From the NCBI GenBank assembly GCA_964614415.1, contig CAZTLE010000012.1:1-36853 (forward strand): a stretch of 36,853 bases of DNA. Direction: 5' to 3'. Source of the stretch: CAZTLE01 sp964614415 (lineage in GTDB: Bacteria > Bacteroidota > Bacteroidia > Flavobacteriales > Flavobacteriaceae). A model generated the notes under the pieces. It had not been told where the DNA came from, searched no databases, and saw only the letters and a program-made list of their open reading frames with translations. A program made the position numbers and the translations under genes. Shown piece by piece: positions 16,897 through 25,643 of the stretch; within the stretch, counting starts at the first letter, position 1, and the number at the start of each line of letters is the position of its first letter.

Positions 16897-17715
16897 ATGG
16901 GGCTGTTTAAGAGAAATCCTTTTGGACATATCCTCTTCTTGAAGCGGATATTGATCATTATTATGGGTACCCTAACCCACCGCAGGTTCAAAGGCTTCAA
17001 TGCGCTTCAAATTGAAGGAAGCGAGATCATTAAGAACCTGCCCAATAACAATGTCCTTTTTGTTTCCAATCATCAAACCTATTTCGCAGATGTTGTGGCG
17101 ATGTTCCATGTATTCAATGCCAGCCTGAACGGACGTGTTGACAGCATTAAGAACATCGGGTATTTATGGAAGCCGAAACTCAACGTGTACTTCGTGGCTG
17201 CCCGTGAAACCATGCGCTCCGGATTGCTGCCGAAAATACTGGCCTATGCCGGATCGGTAAGTATTGAGCGTACCTGGCGCGATAAGGGTAAGGACATCAA
17301 CCGCCAGGTGAAGATGAGCGACGTGAGTAATATTTCAAAGGCCCTTAATGACGGTTGGGTAATTACGTTTCCCCAGGGAACCACAAAACCCTGGAAACCC
17401 ATTCGCAGGGGGACGGCCCATATCATCAAGCAAAACAAACCTATCGTTGTCCCAATAGTGATCGACGGTTTCAGACGATCTTTTGACAAGAAAGGAATTC
17501 GGATCAAGAAACGGGGTATACTTCAGTCCATGGAGATTAAGGCACCGCTGGAGATTGACTACGAGAATGAAAGCATTGAAGAAATCGTGAAGAAGCTTGA
17601 GTTCGCTATTGAACAACATCCATCCTTCCTAAAGGTAATTCCGGAGGAAGAAATACTGAAAGAAGAAGAGCTCAATAAGCGACGTCAGTGGAAGTATAAA
17701 GAAGAGAGTAATTGA
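16897..17715 (+). CDS. PlsC-like 1-acylglycerol-3-phosphate acyltransferase family
   Basis: A 272-residue protein of the lysophospholipid acyltransferase family. A hydrophobic N-terminal segment (11-25) is followed by motif I, SNHQTYFAD (57-65), and a motif III equivalent, FPQGTTKP (158-165); VPIVIDGFRR (185-194) fits motif IV. It would acylate lysophosphatidate or a related lipid at the inner membrane. Two departures from the textbook motifs are visible: His59 and Asp65 are separated by five residues instead of four, and the motif III Glu is Gln. I recall close relatives with the same changes in Flavobacteriia, so this is likely a distinct subfamily rather than a dead enzyme. The C-terminus is Glu/Lys-rich. 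Confidence 0.88.
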   Translation: MGLFKRNPFGHILFLKRILIIIMGTLTHRRFKGFNALQIEGSEIIKNLPNNNVLFVSNHQTYFADVVAMFHVFNASLNGRVDSIKNIGYLWKPKLNVYFVAARETMRSGLLPKILAYAGSVSIERTWRDKGKDINRQVKMSDVSNISKALNDGWVITFPQGTTKPWKPIRRGTAHIIKQNKPIVVPIVIDGFRRSFDKKGIRIKKRGILQSMEIKAPLEIDYENESIEEIVKKLEFAIEQHPSFLKVIPEEEILKEEELNKRRQWKYKEESN

Positions 17716-17742
17716 TGTGATTATTTATTTGGAAAATGGAAC

Positions 17743-17795
17743 AGAGAGAAGAGAGAAGAGAAAAGAGAGAATAGAAAATAGAGAATAGAGTAGAG
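17743..17795 (+). repeat. Purine-rich intergenic repeat
   Basis: A run of AGAGAGAAGAGA, AAAGAGAGAATAGA and AGAGAATAGAG words after the acyltransferase gene. The same vocabulary recurs at 27764-27790, 27939-27966, 30092-30160, 30291-30317 and 31486-31530. The rest of this spacer, to 17893, holds a GCCTGCCCGCCGCAGG inverted repeat and nothing else recognisable. Confidence 0.6.
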
Positions 17796-17893
17796 TCACT
17801 CGTGCCAAATCAAATGCTTCATGCTTCGCGCCTGCCCGCCGCAGGTAGTCCTCACAACTCATTCCTTCATCAACGAATAAACCAAATTACCCT

Positions 17894-18535
17894 TTAAGTA
17901 TCCATCACCTTAAGTTCCTTGTAATTCCGTTTCAGTCTGCCCAGTAGAATTCCGTATACCAGCCAGTAGAAGAGTCCCAGGATTCCCACGAAGACAATTC
18001 CTACAATTACCTGGATTACGATAAATATGGTCGCAAAATTCTCGGCGTTAATGCCTCTTGCACTCGGAGAGCCCATGATCTCGTACAATTGTTCGCTATT
18101 GGCGTAGTAAATGAAGTTCAGGACCACACTGGAAAGAATGAACATACCAATGTTATAGAAGACGAAATACCGTACGGTTTTTCTGGTTTTCAGTATGCTT
18201 CTCATCAGGTTCTTCGTATTGTCGGTCACCTTGATGGATACGTAATTTCGATAGAAGAGATAGATAAATACTCCGAAGATTAGGAAGTGCAGTATATTGG
18301 TGACGACCATAAAATCGTCGATGCCCATACCAGCGGTGATCTCTTTGTAAGAATCGGGGAGGATGAATATCATTCCTATCCAGAACAATAATTCACAAAT
18401 GCTAATGATGAAGATCCACTTTACGATAGAAGATGACTTCTTCAGCAGCATCTTGTAGATCTCATCGTACGACAATCTCGGGAACTCCTGTTCCGCCGCT
18501 TGCCATTTTTCTTTTAATGCATCCAGTTGATCCAT
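17894..18535 (-). CDS. Four-helix membrane protein, putative sigma-factor partner
   Basis: A 213-residue protein with a cytosolic N-terminal region (1-38, LKEKWQAAEQEFPRLSYDEIYKML) and four membrane helices (about 39-58, 75-97, 118-142, 170-198). It starts six bases after the ECF sigma factor stop, so the pair is one operon. Proteins with this architecture regularly follow ECF sigma genes in Flavobacteriia and may act as membrane-bound anti-sigma factors, but it lacks a recognisable zinc anti-sigma motif. The role is an inference from position. Confidence 0.75.
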   Translation of the reverse strand: MDQLDALKEKWQAAEQEFPRLSYDEIYKMLLKKSSSIVKWIFIISICELLFWIGMIFILPDSYKEITAGMGIDDFMVVTNILHFLIFGVFIYLFYRNYVSIKVTDNTKNLMRSILKTRKTVRYFVFYNIGMFILSSVVLNFIYYANSEQLYEIMGSPSARGINAENFATIFIVIQVIVGIVFVGILGLFYWLVYGILLGRLKRNYKELKVMDT

Positions 18536-18541
18536 AGTGGG

Positions 18542-19036
18542 TTACGGATTTAATGTATTTCTCAATCGTTCTTTAATTCGGTTCATTTTAACCCGGGCGT
18601 TCACTTCTGTGATACCCAGGGTTTCTGATATTTCCCGGTAACTTTTGTCCTCCAGGTACAGAAAAACCAACGCCTTGTCAATGTCATTCAGCCCTTTCAC
18701 AGCGCTGTACATCATTTTGAGTTGTTGTTCGACCGTGTCGTCATATTCCTCCGCGGTCATTTTAAAACTCACTCCTTCAAAGTCCTGGGTTTGTACCCTT
18801 CGCTTCGATTTCCGGTAGAGAGTTATGGCCGTGTTCAAAGCCACCCGGTACATCCAGGTACTAAACTTAGAGTCCCCCCGAAACTTAGGATATGCGCGCC
18901 ATAGCTGGATGGTTATTTCCTGAAAGAGATCATTGTGCGAATCGCTGTCTTGCGTGTAAAGACGGCAAATCTTATGTACAATGTTTTGGTTCTCCTCCAG
19001 CTGGCTAACAAAACTATGTTCGAGCTCTTTAGTCAA
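18542..19036 (-). CDS. ECF sigma-70 factor
   Basis: A 164-residue extracytoplasmic-function sigma factor. Region 2 is at about residues 10-78 (DLFQEITIQLWRAYPKFRGDSKFSTWMYRVALNTAI) and region 4 at about 105-160 (LEDKSYREISETLGITEVNARVKMNRIKERLRNTL). It directs RNA polymerase to a small regulon in response to an envelope or cytosolic signal, probably controlled by the membrane protein encoded six bases downstream. It is divergent from the NADH dehydrogenase gene, and the presumed leader is about 110 nt. The signal is not known. Confidence 0.94.
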   Translation of the reverse strand: MTKELEHSFVSQLEENQNIVHKICRLYTQDSDSHNDLFQEITIQLWRAYPKFRGDSKFSTWMYRVALNTAITLYRKSKRRVQTQDFEGVSFKMTAEEYDDTVEQQLKMMYSAVKGLNDIDKALVFLYLEDKSYREISETLGITEVNARVKMNRIKERLRNTLNP

Positions 19037-19137
19037 TGGCTTGTAGTTGGTTACAACATTAGTACGCAGGTACTCTTAATTGTTACAAAGCTGCTAAAAT
19101 TTGCTGACATTTCCACGGCAAACTGACCTGTAAATCG

Positions 19138-19158
19138 TACCTTTGTGATACAAAGATA
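19138..19158. promoter_or_regulatory. Near-palindromic divergent promoter (sigma factor / NADH dehydrogenase)
   Basis: TACCTTTG on the plus strand (19138-19145) and TATCTTTG on the minus strand (19151-19158) are both exact TAnnTTTG boxes, five bases apart, and form a near-perfect palindrome. The plus-strand start would give a leader of about 12 nt for the NADH dehydrogenase gene. On the minus strand a TTGG (19182-19179) lies 20 bases upstream of the box as a possible -33 element. Confidence 0.55.
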
Positions 19159-19162
19159 GTCT

Positions 19163-20446
19163 ATGAATATACCCGAGTCCAACAACCCCCGAATTGTGGT
19201 TATTGGGGGCGGTTTCGGCGGCATCAATCTCATCAAGCAAGTCGCCAGGGAAAAGGTTCAGATCGTACTAATCGATCGGCATAATTATCATACATTTCAG
19301 CCTCTTTTATACCAGGTTTCTACAGCCGGATTAGAGCCCGATTCCATCGCATATCCGTTGCGGAAGATATTTCGCAGTAACACCAATTTCCATTTCCGTC
19401 TGGCCGAGGTGGAGCGGGTTGATGCCGAAAAGCGCACCGTGTATACGTCTATTGGGTCTCTAACGTACGATTACCTGGTGATCGCTACAGGTTCCCGAAC
19501 CAATTTCTTCGGAAATACAAATATCGAGTCCAACAGCATGCCTATGAAAACAGTGCCGCATGCCTTGGATATAAGGAGTCTGATTCTACAGAATATAGAG
19601 AAGGCCGATATTTCCGAGGAACCTGAAGCCCGAAAAATGTATCTCAATTTTGTAATTGCGGGTGCCGGGCCTACCGGAGTAGAGCTTGCAGGTGCTTTGG
19701 CCGAATTCCGAAAAGGGATTCTGAAAAATGACTACCCCAATCTCGATGCCTCCGAAATGGAGGTGCATCTTATCGAGGGATCAGACAGGGCCCTGGCCGC
19801 TATGAGTCCTACAGCTTCTAAAAAAGCGCAGCGCTCTCTTGAGAAACTGGGAGTGCATATTCACCTGAACACTTTTGTGAACGATTTTGATGGTACTACA
19901 GTGACAACAAGCACAGGAACGTCCTACAGGACCAAAACCTTCATTTGGGCGGCAGGCGTTACCGGGGCTCCGGTTTCCGGTATTGATGGCGAAATGCTAA
20001 TTCCTCGGGCTAACAGGTATGAAGTGGATGTTTATAGTAAGATCAAAGGGATGGATCGCGAATATGCCATTGGGGATATTGCCTTGATGCGCAATGAGAG
20101 ATATCCCAACGGCCATCCCATGGTAGCGCAACCGGCCATTCAGCAAGGAAAGACCCTGGGGAAGAATTTTAAGCGTCAGTTTCGAGGTAAAGAACCCATT
20201 CCCTTTAAATACTTCGATAAGGGCTCTCTGGCCACTATAGGGCGTAACAAAGCAGTGGCCGATATATGGGGCGCACATTTCTGGGGCCCCTTCGCCTGGT
20301 TCATCTGGATGTTTGTACACCTATGGTTCTTGATAGGGTTTAGGAACCGCGTGGTCACCTTCTTTAACTGGACGTATAATTACATCAATTACGATCGGGC
20401 AGCACGACTTATCATCAGGCCATTCAAACCCGGGAAAATTAAGTAG
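19163..20446 (+). CDS. ndh: Type II NADH dehydrogenase (NDH-2)
   Basis: A 427-residue FAD-dependent oxidoreductase. The FAD-binding dinucleotide fold is IVVIGGGFGGINLIK (11-25). The NAD(H)-binding fold contains FVIAGAGPTGVELAGALAEF (163-182). YAIGDIA and the AQPAIQQGK segment complete the NDH-2 pattern. Aromatic-rich helices near 375-405 anchor it to the membrane. It passes electrons from NADH to menaquinone without pumping protons. The gene starts right after the divergent palindromic promoter shared with the ECF sigma operon, and its stop is ten bases from that of the convergent small gene. The family also includes related oxidoreductases, so the ndh name is likely but not proven. Confidence 0.93.
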   Translation: MNIPESNNPRIVVIGGGFGGINLIKQVAREKVQIVLIDRHNYHTFQPLLYQVSTAGLEPDSIAYPLRKIFRSNTNFHFRLAEVERVDAEKRTVYTSIGSLTYDYLVIATGSRTNFFGNTNIESNSMPMKTVPHALDIRSLILQNIEKADISEEPEARKMYLNFVIAGAGPTGVELAGALAEFRKGILKNDYPNLDASEMEVHLIEGSDRALAAMSPTASKKAQRSLEKLGVHIHLNTFVNDFDGTTVTTSTGTSYRTKTFIWAAGVTGAPVSGIDGEMLIPRANRYEVDVYSKIKGMDREYAIGDIALMRNERYPNGHPMVAQPAIQQGKTLGKNFKRQFRGKEPIPFKYFDKGSLATIGRNKAVADIWGAHFWGPFAWFIWMFVHLWFLIGFRNRVVTFFNWTYNYINYDRAARLIIRPFKPGKIK

Positions 20447-20456
20447 AGATCGATTT

Positions 20457-20807
20457 CTACTGCTGAATTTTCACGGGAATTGACCCTCCGGCACTTACCC
20501 AACTGCCTCCAATTTCGTCTACGTTAACGTCAAGCTCGTCGGAGGTATTAATGCTGTTGATATTCACTTTCATCTCATCGTAGGTATCAATACTTCTCAC
20601 ATTTACGTTGAGTTCGTCATACGTATTAATGTCTACAATCCGCACGTCGATGGTCTCGGTAGCATTTGGTGTCAGGGAGCTATCAATTTTAAGTTCGGGC
20701 TCTGCCGCGTAGGCGGATGGAATTAAATCGGCGTCCTTAACAACGTTGATCGTGAGACAAATAGCTATGATGGTTAGAATGGTCTTTGTGTAGAGATCGG
20801 TTTTCAT
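20457..20807 (-). CDS. Secreted small protein with three 13-residue repeats
   Basis: A 116-residue exported protein. Residues 1-34 form a signal peptide ending AYA-AEP; the N-terminus MKTDLYTKTILTIIAICL resembles a conserved family of unannotated Bacteroidota proteins. Residues 58-96 are three tandem 13-residue units of pattern xxI[ND]T[YS]DE[LM]xVN[VI] (58-70, 71-83, 84-96). These may form a short beta solenoid. The tail GGSWVSAGGSIPVKI is conserved-looking. Function unknown. Confidence 0.75.
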   Translation of the reverse strand: MKTDLYTKTILTIIAICLTINVVKDADLIPSAYAAEPELKIDSSLTPNATETIDVRIVDINTYDELNVNVRSIDTYDEMKVNINSINTSDELDVNVDEIGGSWVSAGGSIPVKIQQ

Positions 20808-20833
20808 ATCTATATGGTTTATTCGTTTATTCG

Positions 20834-20853
20834 CCTGCCTGCCGTCAGGCAGG
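20834..20853. repeat. Dispersed inverted repeat, second copy
   Basis: CCTGCCTGCCGTCAGGCAGG, identical to 2013-2032, here with its AT-rich flanks inverted (TTTATTCG on the left, GTTTGTTTGTTGATTTG on the right). The spacer 20860-20960 also holds words of the other phrase repeats, such as GGTTTCAAGTTGCAGGTT. Confidence 0.7.
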
Positions 20854-20965
20854 TTTGTTTGTTGATTTGATTACTTGTTGTAGGTTTCAAGTTGCAGGTT
20901 ATTGGGTTGTTGAGTTATTTGCTTGAAACTTAAAACTCAAAATTCAACACTTAACACTTCAAGCA

Positions 20966-22120
20966 TCAAACATCATTCCTAAACGTAACCAGAGCTATTT
21001 CTTCTGATTTTCCTTTGAGTTGTTGATTACCCAGATCGTATCTGGAAATTCCTTTGGGTAGGATATAGGCAATGTCTGCGAAGGCGGCCGAAGCGAGGAT
21101 ATCTACACCCTGAGCATTACATTGTGCCTGGATACGGGCCGTGGTGTTAAGCACATCTCCGGAGAAAGCGATTTCACGCTTAATCTGACCCAGTTCACCA
21201 ACCGTAACAGAGCCGTAGTGATAGCCCACTTTAAAGTCGGGCACCAGACCGTATTTCTTCTGGTATTTCTCGTTCCGCGCTGCAATAGCATCTTTCATCA
21301 TATAGAAGCAATGAAGCGCATTCCCGTTTTTAAGGCCCGATTTCATCTTCCAGGAAACCACTACTTCGTCCCCCACATACTGATAGACTTCCCCTCGCGT
21401 CCGGACGATGGCTGGAGCGATGTCCTTGAAAAAGTCCTTCAGCAACAGAAAATATTTGCGTTCTCCCAATTTTTCGGCAATACCCGTAGCATTGCGAATA
21501 TCGGCGAACATAAAAATGCGGCGCTCATTTTTAGGCAGGAAGTACTTCCCCATGAGATAGTCGGGGAAGACCCCGGGTCCGTATTTATCGTTCACCATCA
21601 GAACGATGAGCGTTATGATCACTATGAACAACCAGATGAAGAAGTTTTTTACAAACATCCAGGTTCCGAAGAAAAAGAACATCTCCTCGACAACTTCGTG
21701 ATGGAATAAGGGCAGGTCGAGTTCCTGACTGCTTTTGTATAATGCTCCCGTAGCACTGATAAGCACGGCGGCTACTGTATACACAACCACGATAAGCAGG
21801 AGGGCTTTCCAGAAGGCATACCTCCGAAGCCAGTATTCCATGAGATTTACGGTGATAATACCCCCCAGGATTCCTGCGGAGACTGCTACAATTAAATTGG
21901 CGATGAAGGCCGTTTTAAAATCATAATCCGAACCGAATACATTTTCACTGGACAGGGTTATGAATTCATAAAAAAAGATAAGATTAGATATAAGTACCCA
22001 GGCAATAAGAATCCAAATGGCACGACGGACATAGAACCAAAAGCGACGGTTGCTGTACCTTTTTCGTTTTAACGATGAAGTAGCGTCGGAAGTGTTAGAA
22101 CTCATGGATTGCTGCCGCAT
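20966..22120 (-). CDS. Membrane-anchored class III adenylate/guanylate cyclase
   Basis: A 384-residue protein. Four membrane helices (about 34-54, 70-92, 103-125, 147-176) precede a class III cyclase catalytic domain (200-370). The metal-binding aspartates are Asp207 in MFADIRNATG and Asp251 in YVGDEVVVSW; GDVLNTTARIQ provides the conserved Asn/Arg region. It would make a cyclic nucleotide, more likely cAMP, at the inner face of the membrane in response to a membrane or extracellular cue. A start five codons later (22105) fits better with the TATATTTG box at 22128. It is a single-gene unit. Confidence 0.92.
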   Translation of the reverse strand: MRQQSMSSNTSDATSSLKRKRYSNRRFWFYVRRAIWILIAWVLISNLIFFYEFITLSSENVFGSDYDFKTAFIANLIVAVSAGILGGIITVNLMEYWLRRYAFWKALLLIVVVYTVAAVLISATGALYKSSQELDLPLFHHEVVEEMFFFFGTWMFVKNFFIWLFIVIITLIVLMVNDKYGPGVFPDYLMGKYFLPKNERRIFMFADIRNATGIAEKLGERKYFLLLKDFFKDIAPAIVRTRGEVYQYVGDEVVVSWKMKSGLKNGNALHCFYMMKDAIAARNEKYQKKYGLVPDFKVGYHYGSVTVGELGQIKREIAFSGDVLNTTARIQAQCNAQGVDILASAAFADIAYILPKGISRYDLGNQQLKGKSEEIALVTFRNDV

Positions 22121-22127
22121 ATAGTAC

Positions 22128-22135
22128 CAAATATA
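22128..22135 (-). promoter_or_regulatory. Candidate -7 box of the cyclase gene
   Basis: The minus strand reads TATATTTG, an exact TAnnTTTG match. A start site a few bases downstream would leave almost no leader for the ATG at 22120, but a normal short leader for the ATG at 22105. Confidence 0.45.
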
Positions 22136-22272
22136 CTAATCTACGATAACACCTCGCTGACGGTTGTAATTTATGTCAGGACAATGCGACCTAATGCATC
22201 AAATGAGCCTGACTCAGTATGAAGAAAGGGTTATTAAACAATAGAAATAAGAGGTAATCAACAATAAACAGA

Positions 22273-22926
22273 ATGAGCTTAACACAAATACTTGCCGCAA
22301 GAAAGGCGAATAATGCAACAAAGATCCCAGCCGATAAGTGGGACATCATGGAACGCAGTACGAACGACCTGAAAGCCCAAACACTTAGTGCAAATGCACT
22401 GAAAACAGGGGATAAACTGCCTAAATTTAACCTGCCCAATGTGAGTAACGAGCTTGTCTCTTCCCAAGATCTGGCAAAGGACTTTTTGGTGGTGTCCTTT
22501 TATAGAGGGGGTTGGTGCCCGTATTGCAATATGGAGCTTCGAGCTTTACAGGGTATTATCCCTCAATTGCAGGAACTGAATGCAGAACTGGTCGCCATTT
22601 CACCGGAGACTCCGGACAATACCCTGACCACACAGGAAAAGAATGAACTGAAGTTCACCGTACTGAGTGATCTCAACAACACTTACGCGAAATCATTGGG
22701 ACTGGTATTCCAAATGCCGGAAGACCTTCGTGAAGTCTATCACTCATTTAATCTGAATGTAGACGAGCACAACGGCAATAAAGACTACGAACTACCGATG
22801 CCGGCTACCTATATCGTGGACCGTGACCTGAATATTGTTCACAGCTTTGTACCGGAAGACTATACCGAGCGATTGGATCCGGAAACTATCCTGCAAGTGC
22901 TAAAACGCCGGAAAGCCCAGGTATAA
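22273..22926 (+). CDS. Peroxiredoxin-like (AhpC/TSA) protein
   Basis: A 217-residue thioredoxin-fold protein. FYRGGWCPYCNMEL (77-90) carries Cys82 and Cys85 in a CxxC arrangement, a feature of the peroxiredoxin-like AhpC/TSA subfamily; VAISPETPDN and ATYIVDRDLNIVHSFVPEDYTER follow the fold. An N-terminal helical extension (1-45) is usual. It probably reduces peroxides or disulfides in the cytosol. It could be an OxyR target, but I saw no defined OxyR site upstream. No co-transcribed neighbour. Confidence 0.92.
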   Translation: MSLTQILAARKANNATKIPADKWDIMERSTNDLKAQTLSANALKTGDKLPKFNLPNVSNELVSSQDLAKDFLVVSFYRGGWCPYCNMELRALQGIIPQLQELNAELVAISPETPDNTLTTQEKNELKFTVLSDLNNTYAKSLGLVFQMPEDLREVYHSFNLNVDEHNGNKDYELPMPATYIVDRDLNIVHSFVPEDYTERLDPETILQVLKRRKAQV

Positions 22927-23061
22927 CAGGTTTTCATAAACATAACCCTTTGGTAAATTGAAATAAATATTGGATAACTCTGCATAAAATTATTCAGGTA
23001 GCTGTAACGATTGGACAAATTGTAGGTCTTTAGTGTACATCAATCAATCAACTACAACTAC

Positions 23062-25524
23062 ATGAAAACTATCGCAGGGTTAATCGCCTCGTTCCTGTTT
23101 ATTACTACTCTCACTGCACAGGACAAGAAGATTTTACAGATCTCACGCGCCGAAACCGCCCCGAAAATCGATGGAATATTCGATGAGGAGGTATGGCTTA
23201 ATGCACAGGAAGCCGGTGGCTTTGTGCAGTTTAGACCCGATATGGGAGCTTCGGAAACCGAAGATAACAAGACCATAGTTAAAATGGCCTACGACGATCA
23301 GGCGATCTACGTAGCTGCCTACATGTATGACGACCCTGAGCTTATTGCCAAGCAGTTGGCGAGTAGGGATAACTTCGGGCAATCCGATTTCTTCGGGTTT
23401 GTTGTGAATCCCAATAATGACGCACAGAACGATACCGAGTTCTTTGTATTTGCTTCCGGTACGCAGGCTGATGCAATTGCCAATCCGAATATTGGAGAGG
23501 ACTTCGGATGGAATGCCGTGTGGGACAGTGCCGTTCAGATAAACGAGGATGGCTGGACGGTTGAGATGAAGATTCCATACCGCTGTTTGCGTTTCGATAA
23601 CAAAAGTCTTGAGACCTGGGGACTGCAGTTCCACAGACGATTCAGAAGGAATGAAGCCCAATACGCATGGAATCCTATTGATGTTTCCAAAGGGAATATC
23701 GGATTGTACCACGGAGAATTAAAGGGGTTAGACAATCTGGAACCTCCGGTACGACTGGCCTTCTATCCGTTTGTTTCCACTGTTCAGACCAGTTTTGATG
23801 GTACCAACGAGGGCAATTACAATGCCGGAATGGACCTGAAATATGGAATTACCGAAAACTTTACGCTAGATGCAACACTTATACCGGACTTTAGTCAGGC
23901 ACGATTTGACAATGTAGTGCTTAACCTGGGGCCTTTTGAGCAGACCTTCTCCGAACAGCGCCAATTCTTTAAGGAAGGGGTAGACCTTTTCAATAAAGGA
24001 AACCTGTTCTTTTCAAGGCGGGTTGGTAGTGCCCCTACAGGAAGCGCCAACCTGGGTGAGAATGAAGAACTCATCGATTCTCCCAATACGGTAAAAGTGT
24101 TGAATGCCGTTAAAGTTTCCGGGCGTACCAAGAAAGGACTGGGGTTAGGGATTTTCAATTCTATTACTGAAAGTACCAAAGCGACCATTCGAAATACTGA
24201 GACCGGAGAGATACGGAAGGAGGAGATCGAGCCTTTTACCAACTATAATATCATGGTTGTGGATCAGCAATTCAATGGCAACTCAACCATTGGGCTAATC
24301 AATACCAATGTATTTAGAACCGGGTCTTTCAGGGATGCCAATGTCACCGGACTTATTTCCAATATCTCCAACAAACGGAATACCTATAACATTCGTGCCG
24401 ATCTAAAGATGAGTAACGTGAATCTCGAAACGGGTACCGAGACCGGATACAGTTCCTTTTTCTTCATCAGAAAAGCACACGGAAAGTTCCGATACAGCTT
24501 CGATCACAGCTTCGCCGATACCAAATACGATATTAATGATCTTGGACTGCAGTTCAGAAACAACTTCAACAATTTTGGGGTAGATGCCAGTTACCGAATT
24601 TTTGAGCCCACGGAAAAGTGGAATCGGTACGCCATAGGTACGTATATTAATTATCGCAGACTGGCCGATCCAAGTACTTTTACCGGCTTCGGCTTTGGTT
24701 TCTGGGCCAATGGAACCACGAAGAAACTCCTTAGTATGGGAGCCAACCTGAACCTGAATCCAGGGGAACAATTCGATTATTTTGAACCAAGAAGGGAAGG
24801 TTTCTTCTTTATTACCAAAAACAGAGTGAATGTAAACGGATGGTTCAATACCAACAGAAATAAGCGCCTCTCGGTGAACGGTTGGACCGGTATAGAAACC
24901 TTTGTGGACGAAGAAAGAGATTATGTGAACTACTGGATGGGCTTCGCTCCGCGGTTTTTGGTGAACGACAAATTCTCACTGTCCTATATGTTGGCAGGGG
25001 ATATCTATTTGGGCGACCGCGGGTATACGCAGCAGGTAGATGATGATATTATTTTTGGAGACCGGGACCGTGTGGAGATCGAGCAGACTTTCAATACTAG
25101 TTTCAACTTTAACGCCTTCAATACCCTTTCGTTAACACTAAGGCACTTTTGGGCAACGGTAGACTACGATCAACGACTTTTCTCCTTACTGGAAGACGGA
25201 ACCGTAACCAATTCGACCGGATTTACCACGGATAATGTTCCGAACAATCCGAACATCAATTTCAGTACCTGGAATTTTGATTTGAGCTACTCCTGGCAGT
25301 TGGCACCCGGTAGTTTCTTAACGGCCCTGTATCGAAACCAGTTGTTCAATCAAAGTAATGATTCACAAACAGCGTATTTTGACAGCCTTGGCAATCTGTT
25401 TGATCAACCTATTCAACATACGTTCTCTGTGAAGATCCAGTATTTCCTGGACTATAACAGCGTGCCGGCTCTGTTTAAGAAAAAGAACAGAGGTACGGCG
25501 ACTGCCGTTGGTATGACAAACTAA
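23062..25524 (+). CDS. DUF5916 outer-membrane protein with CBM9-like domain
   Basis: An 820-residue exported protein. A signal peptide (1-20, ending TLTAQ) is followed by a CBM9-like beta-sandwich (about 27-215; PKIDGIFDEEVWLNAQEAGGF, then GWTVEMKIPYRCLRF). From about 230 to the C-terminus come repeated amphipathic strands with aromatic girdles, consistent with the outer-membrane beta-barrel of DUF5916 (FTLDATLIPDFSQARFDN.VLNL..FE..F.EQRQFF). The family is widespread in Bacteroidota, substrate unknown; surface carbohydrate or peptide binding is plausible. Two hairpins follow its stop codon. Confidence 0.93.
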   Translation: MKTIAGLIASFLFITTLTAQDKKILQISRAETAPKIDGIFDEEVWLNAQEAGGFVQFRPDMGASETEDNKTIVKMAYDDQAIYVAAYMYDDPELIAKQLASRDNFGQSDFFGFVVNPNNDAQNDTEFFVFASGTQADAIANPNIGEDFGWNAVWDSAVQINEDGWTVEMKIPYRCLRFDNKSLETWGLQFHRRFRRNEAQYAWNPIDVSKGNIGLYHGELKGLDNLEPPVRLAFYPFVSTVQTSFDGTNEGNYNAGMDLKYGITENFTLDATLIPDFSQARFDNVVLNLGPFEQTFSEQRQFFKEGVDLFNKGNLFFSRRVGSAPTGSANLGENEELIDSPNTVKVLNAVKVSGRTKKGLGLGIFNSITESTKATIRNTETGEIRKEEIEPFTNYNIMVVDQQFNGNSTIGLINTNVFRTGSFRDANVTGLISNISNKRNTYNIRADLKMSNVNLETGTETGYSSFFFIRKAHGKFRYSFDHSFADTKYDINDLGLQFRNNFNNFGVDASYRIFEPTEKWNRYAIGTYINYRRLADPSTFTGFGFGFWANGTTKKLLSMGANLNLNPGEQFDYFEPRREGFFFITKNRVNVNGWFNTNRNKRLSVNGWTGIETFVDEERDYVNYWMGFAPRFLVNDKFSLSYMLAGDIYLGDRGYTQQVDDDIIFGDRDRVEIEQTFNTSFNFNAFNTLSLTLRHFWATVDYDQRLFSLLEDGTVTNSTGFTTDNVPNNPNINFSTWNFDLSYSWQLAPGSFLTALYRNQLFNQSNDSQTAYFDSLGNLFDQPIQHTFSVKIQYFLDYNSVPALFKKKNRGTATAVGMTN

Positions 25525-25535
25525 TTAATGTGTGT

Positions 25536-25637
25536 ATAGGACGTTGTAAGATGAAGTAGCTACAGGCGAGCGTCCTATTTGTTGGGCTCCGTCTTCCTCG
25601 ATATTATTGCCGGAATAGTACAACCTTGAGGAAGGCG
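25536..25637 (+). other. Two consecutive long-loop hairpins between DUF5916 and LytTR genes
   Basis: ATAGGACG (25536-25543) pairs perfectly with CGTCCTAT (25571-25578). CGTCTTCCTC (25590-25599) pairs with GAGGAAGGCG (25628-25637) with one G-U wobble. Neither is followed by a clear T run, so they may be an mRNA 3' end, a small RNA or a processed spacer rather than simple terminators. Confidence 0.45.
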
Positions 25638-25643
25638 GGCTTC

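Noticed and set aside
20443..20460. 18-bp near-palindrome over the two convergent stop codons
   Set aside because: Low GC and no T run on either side, so a terminator call is not justified.
22191..22439. 82-residue hydrophobic minus-strand frame over the peroxiredoxin start
   Set aside because: Overlaps the N-terminus of a solid gene; hydrophobicity is a by-product of the complementary frame.
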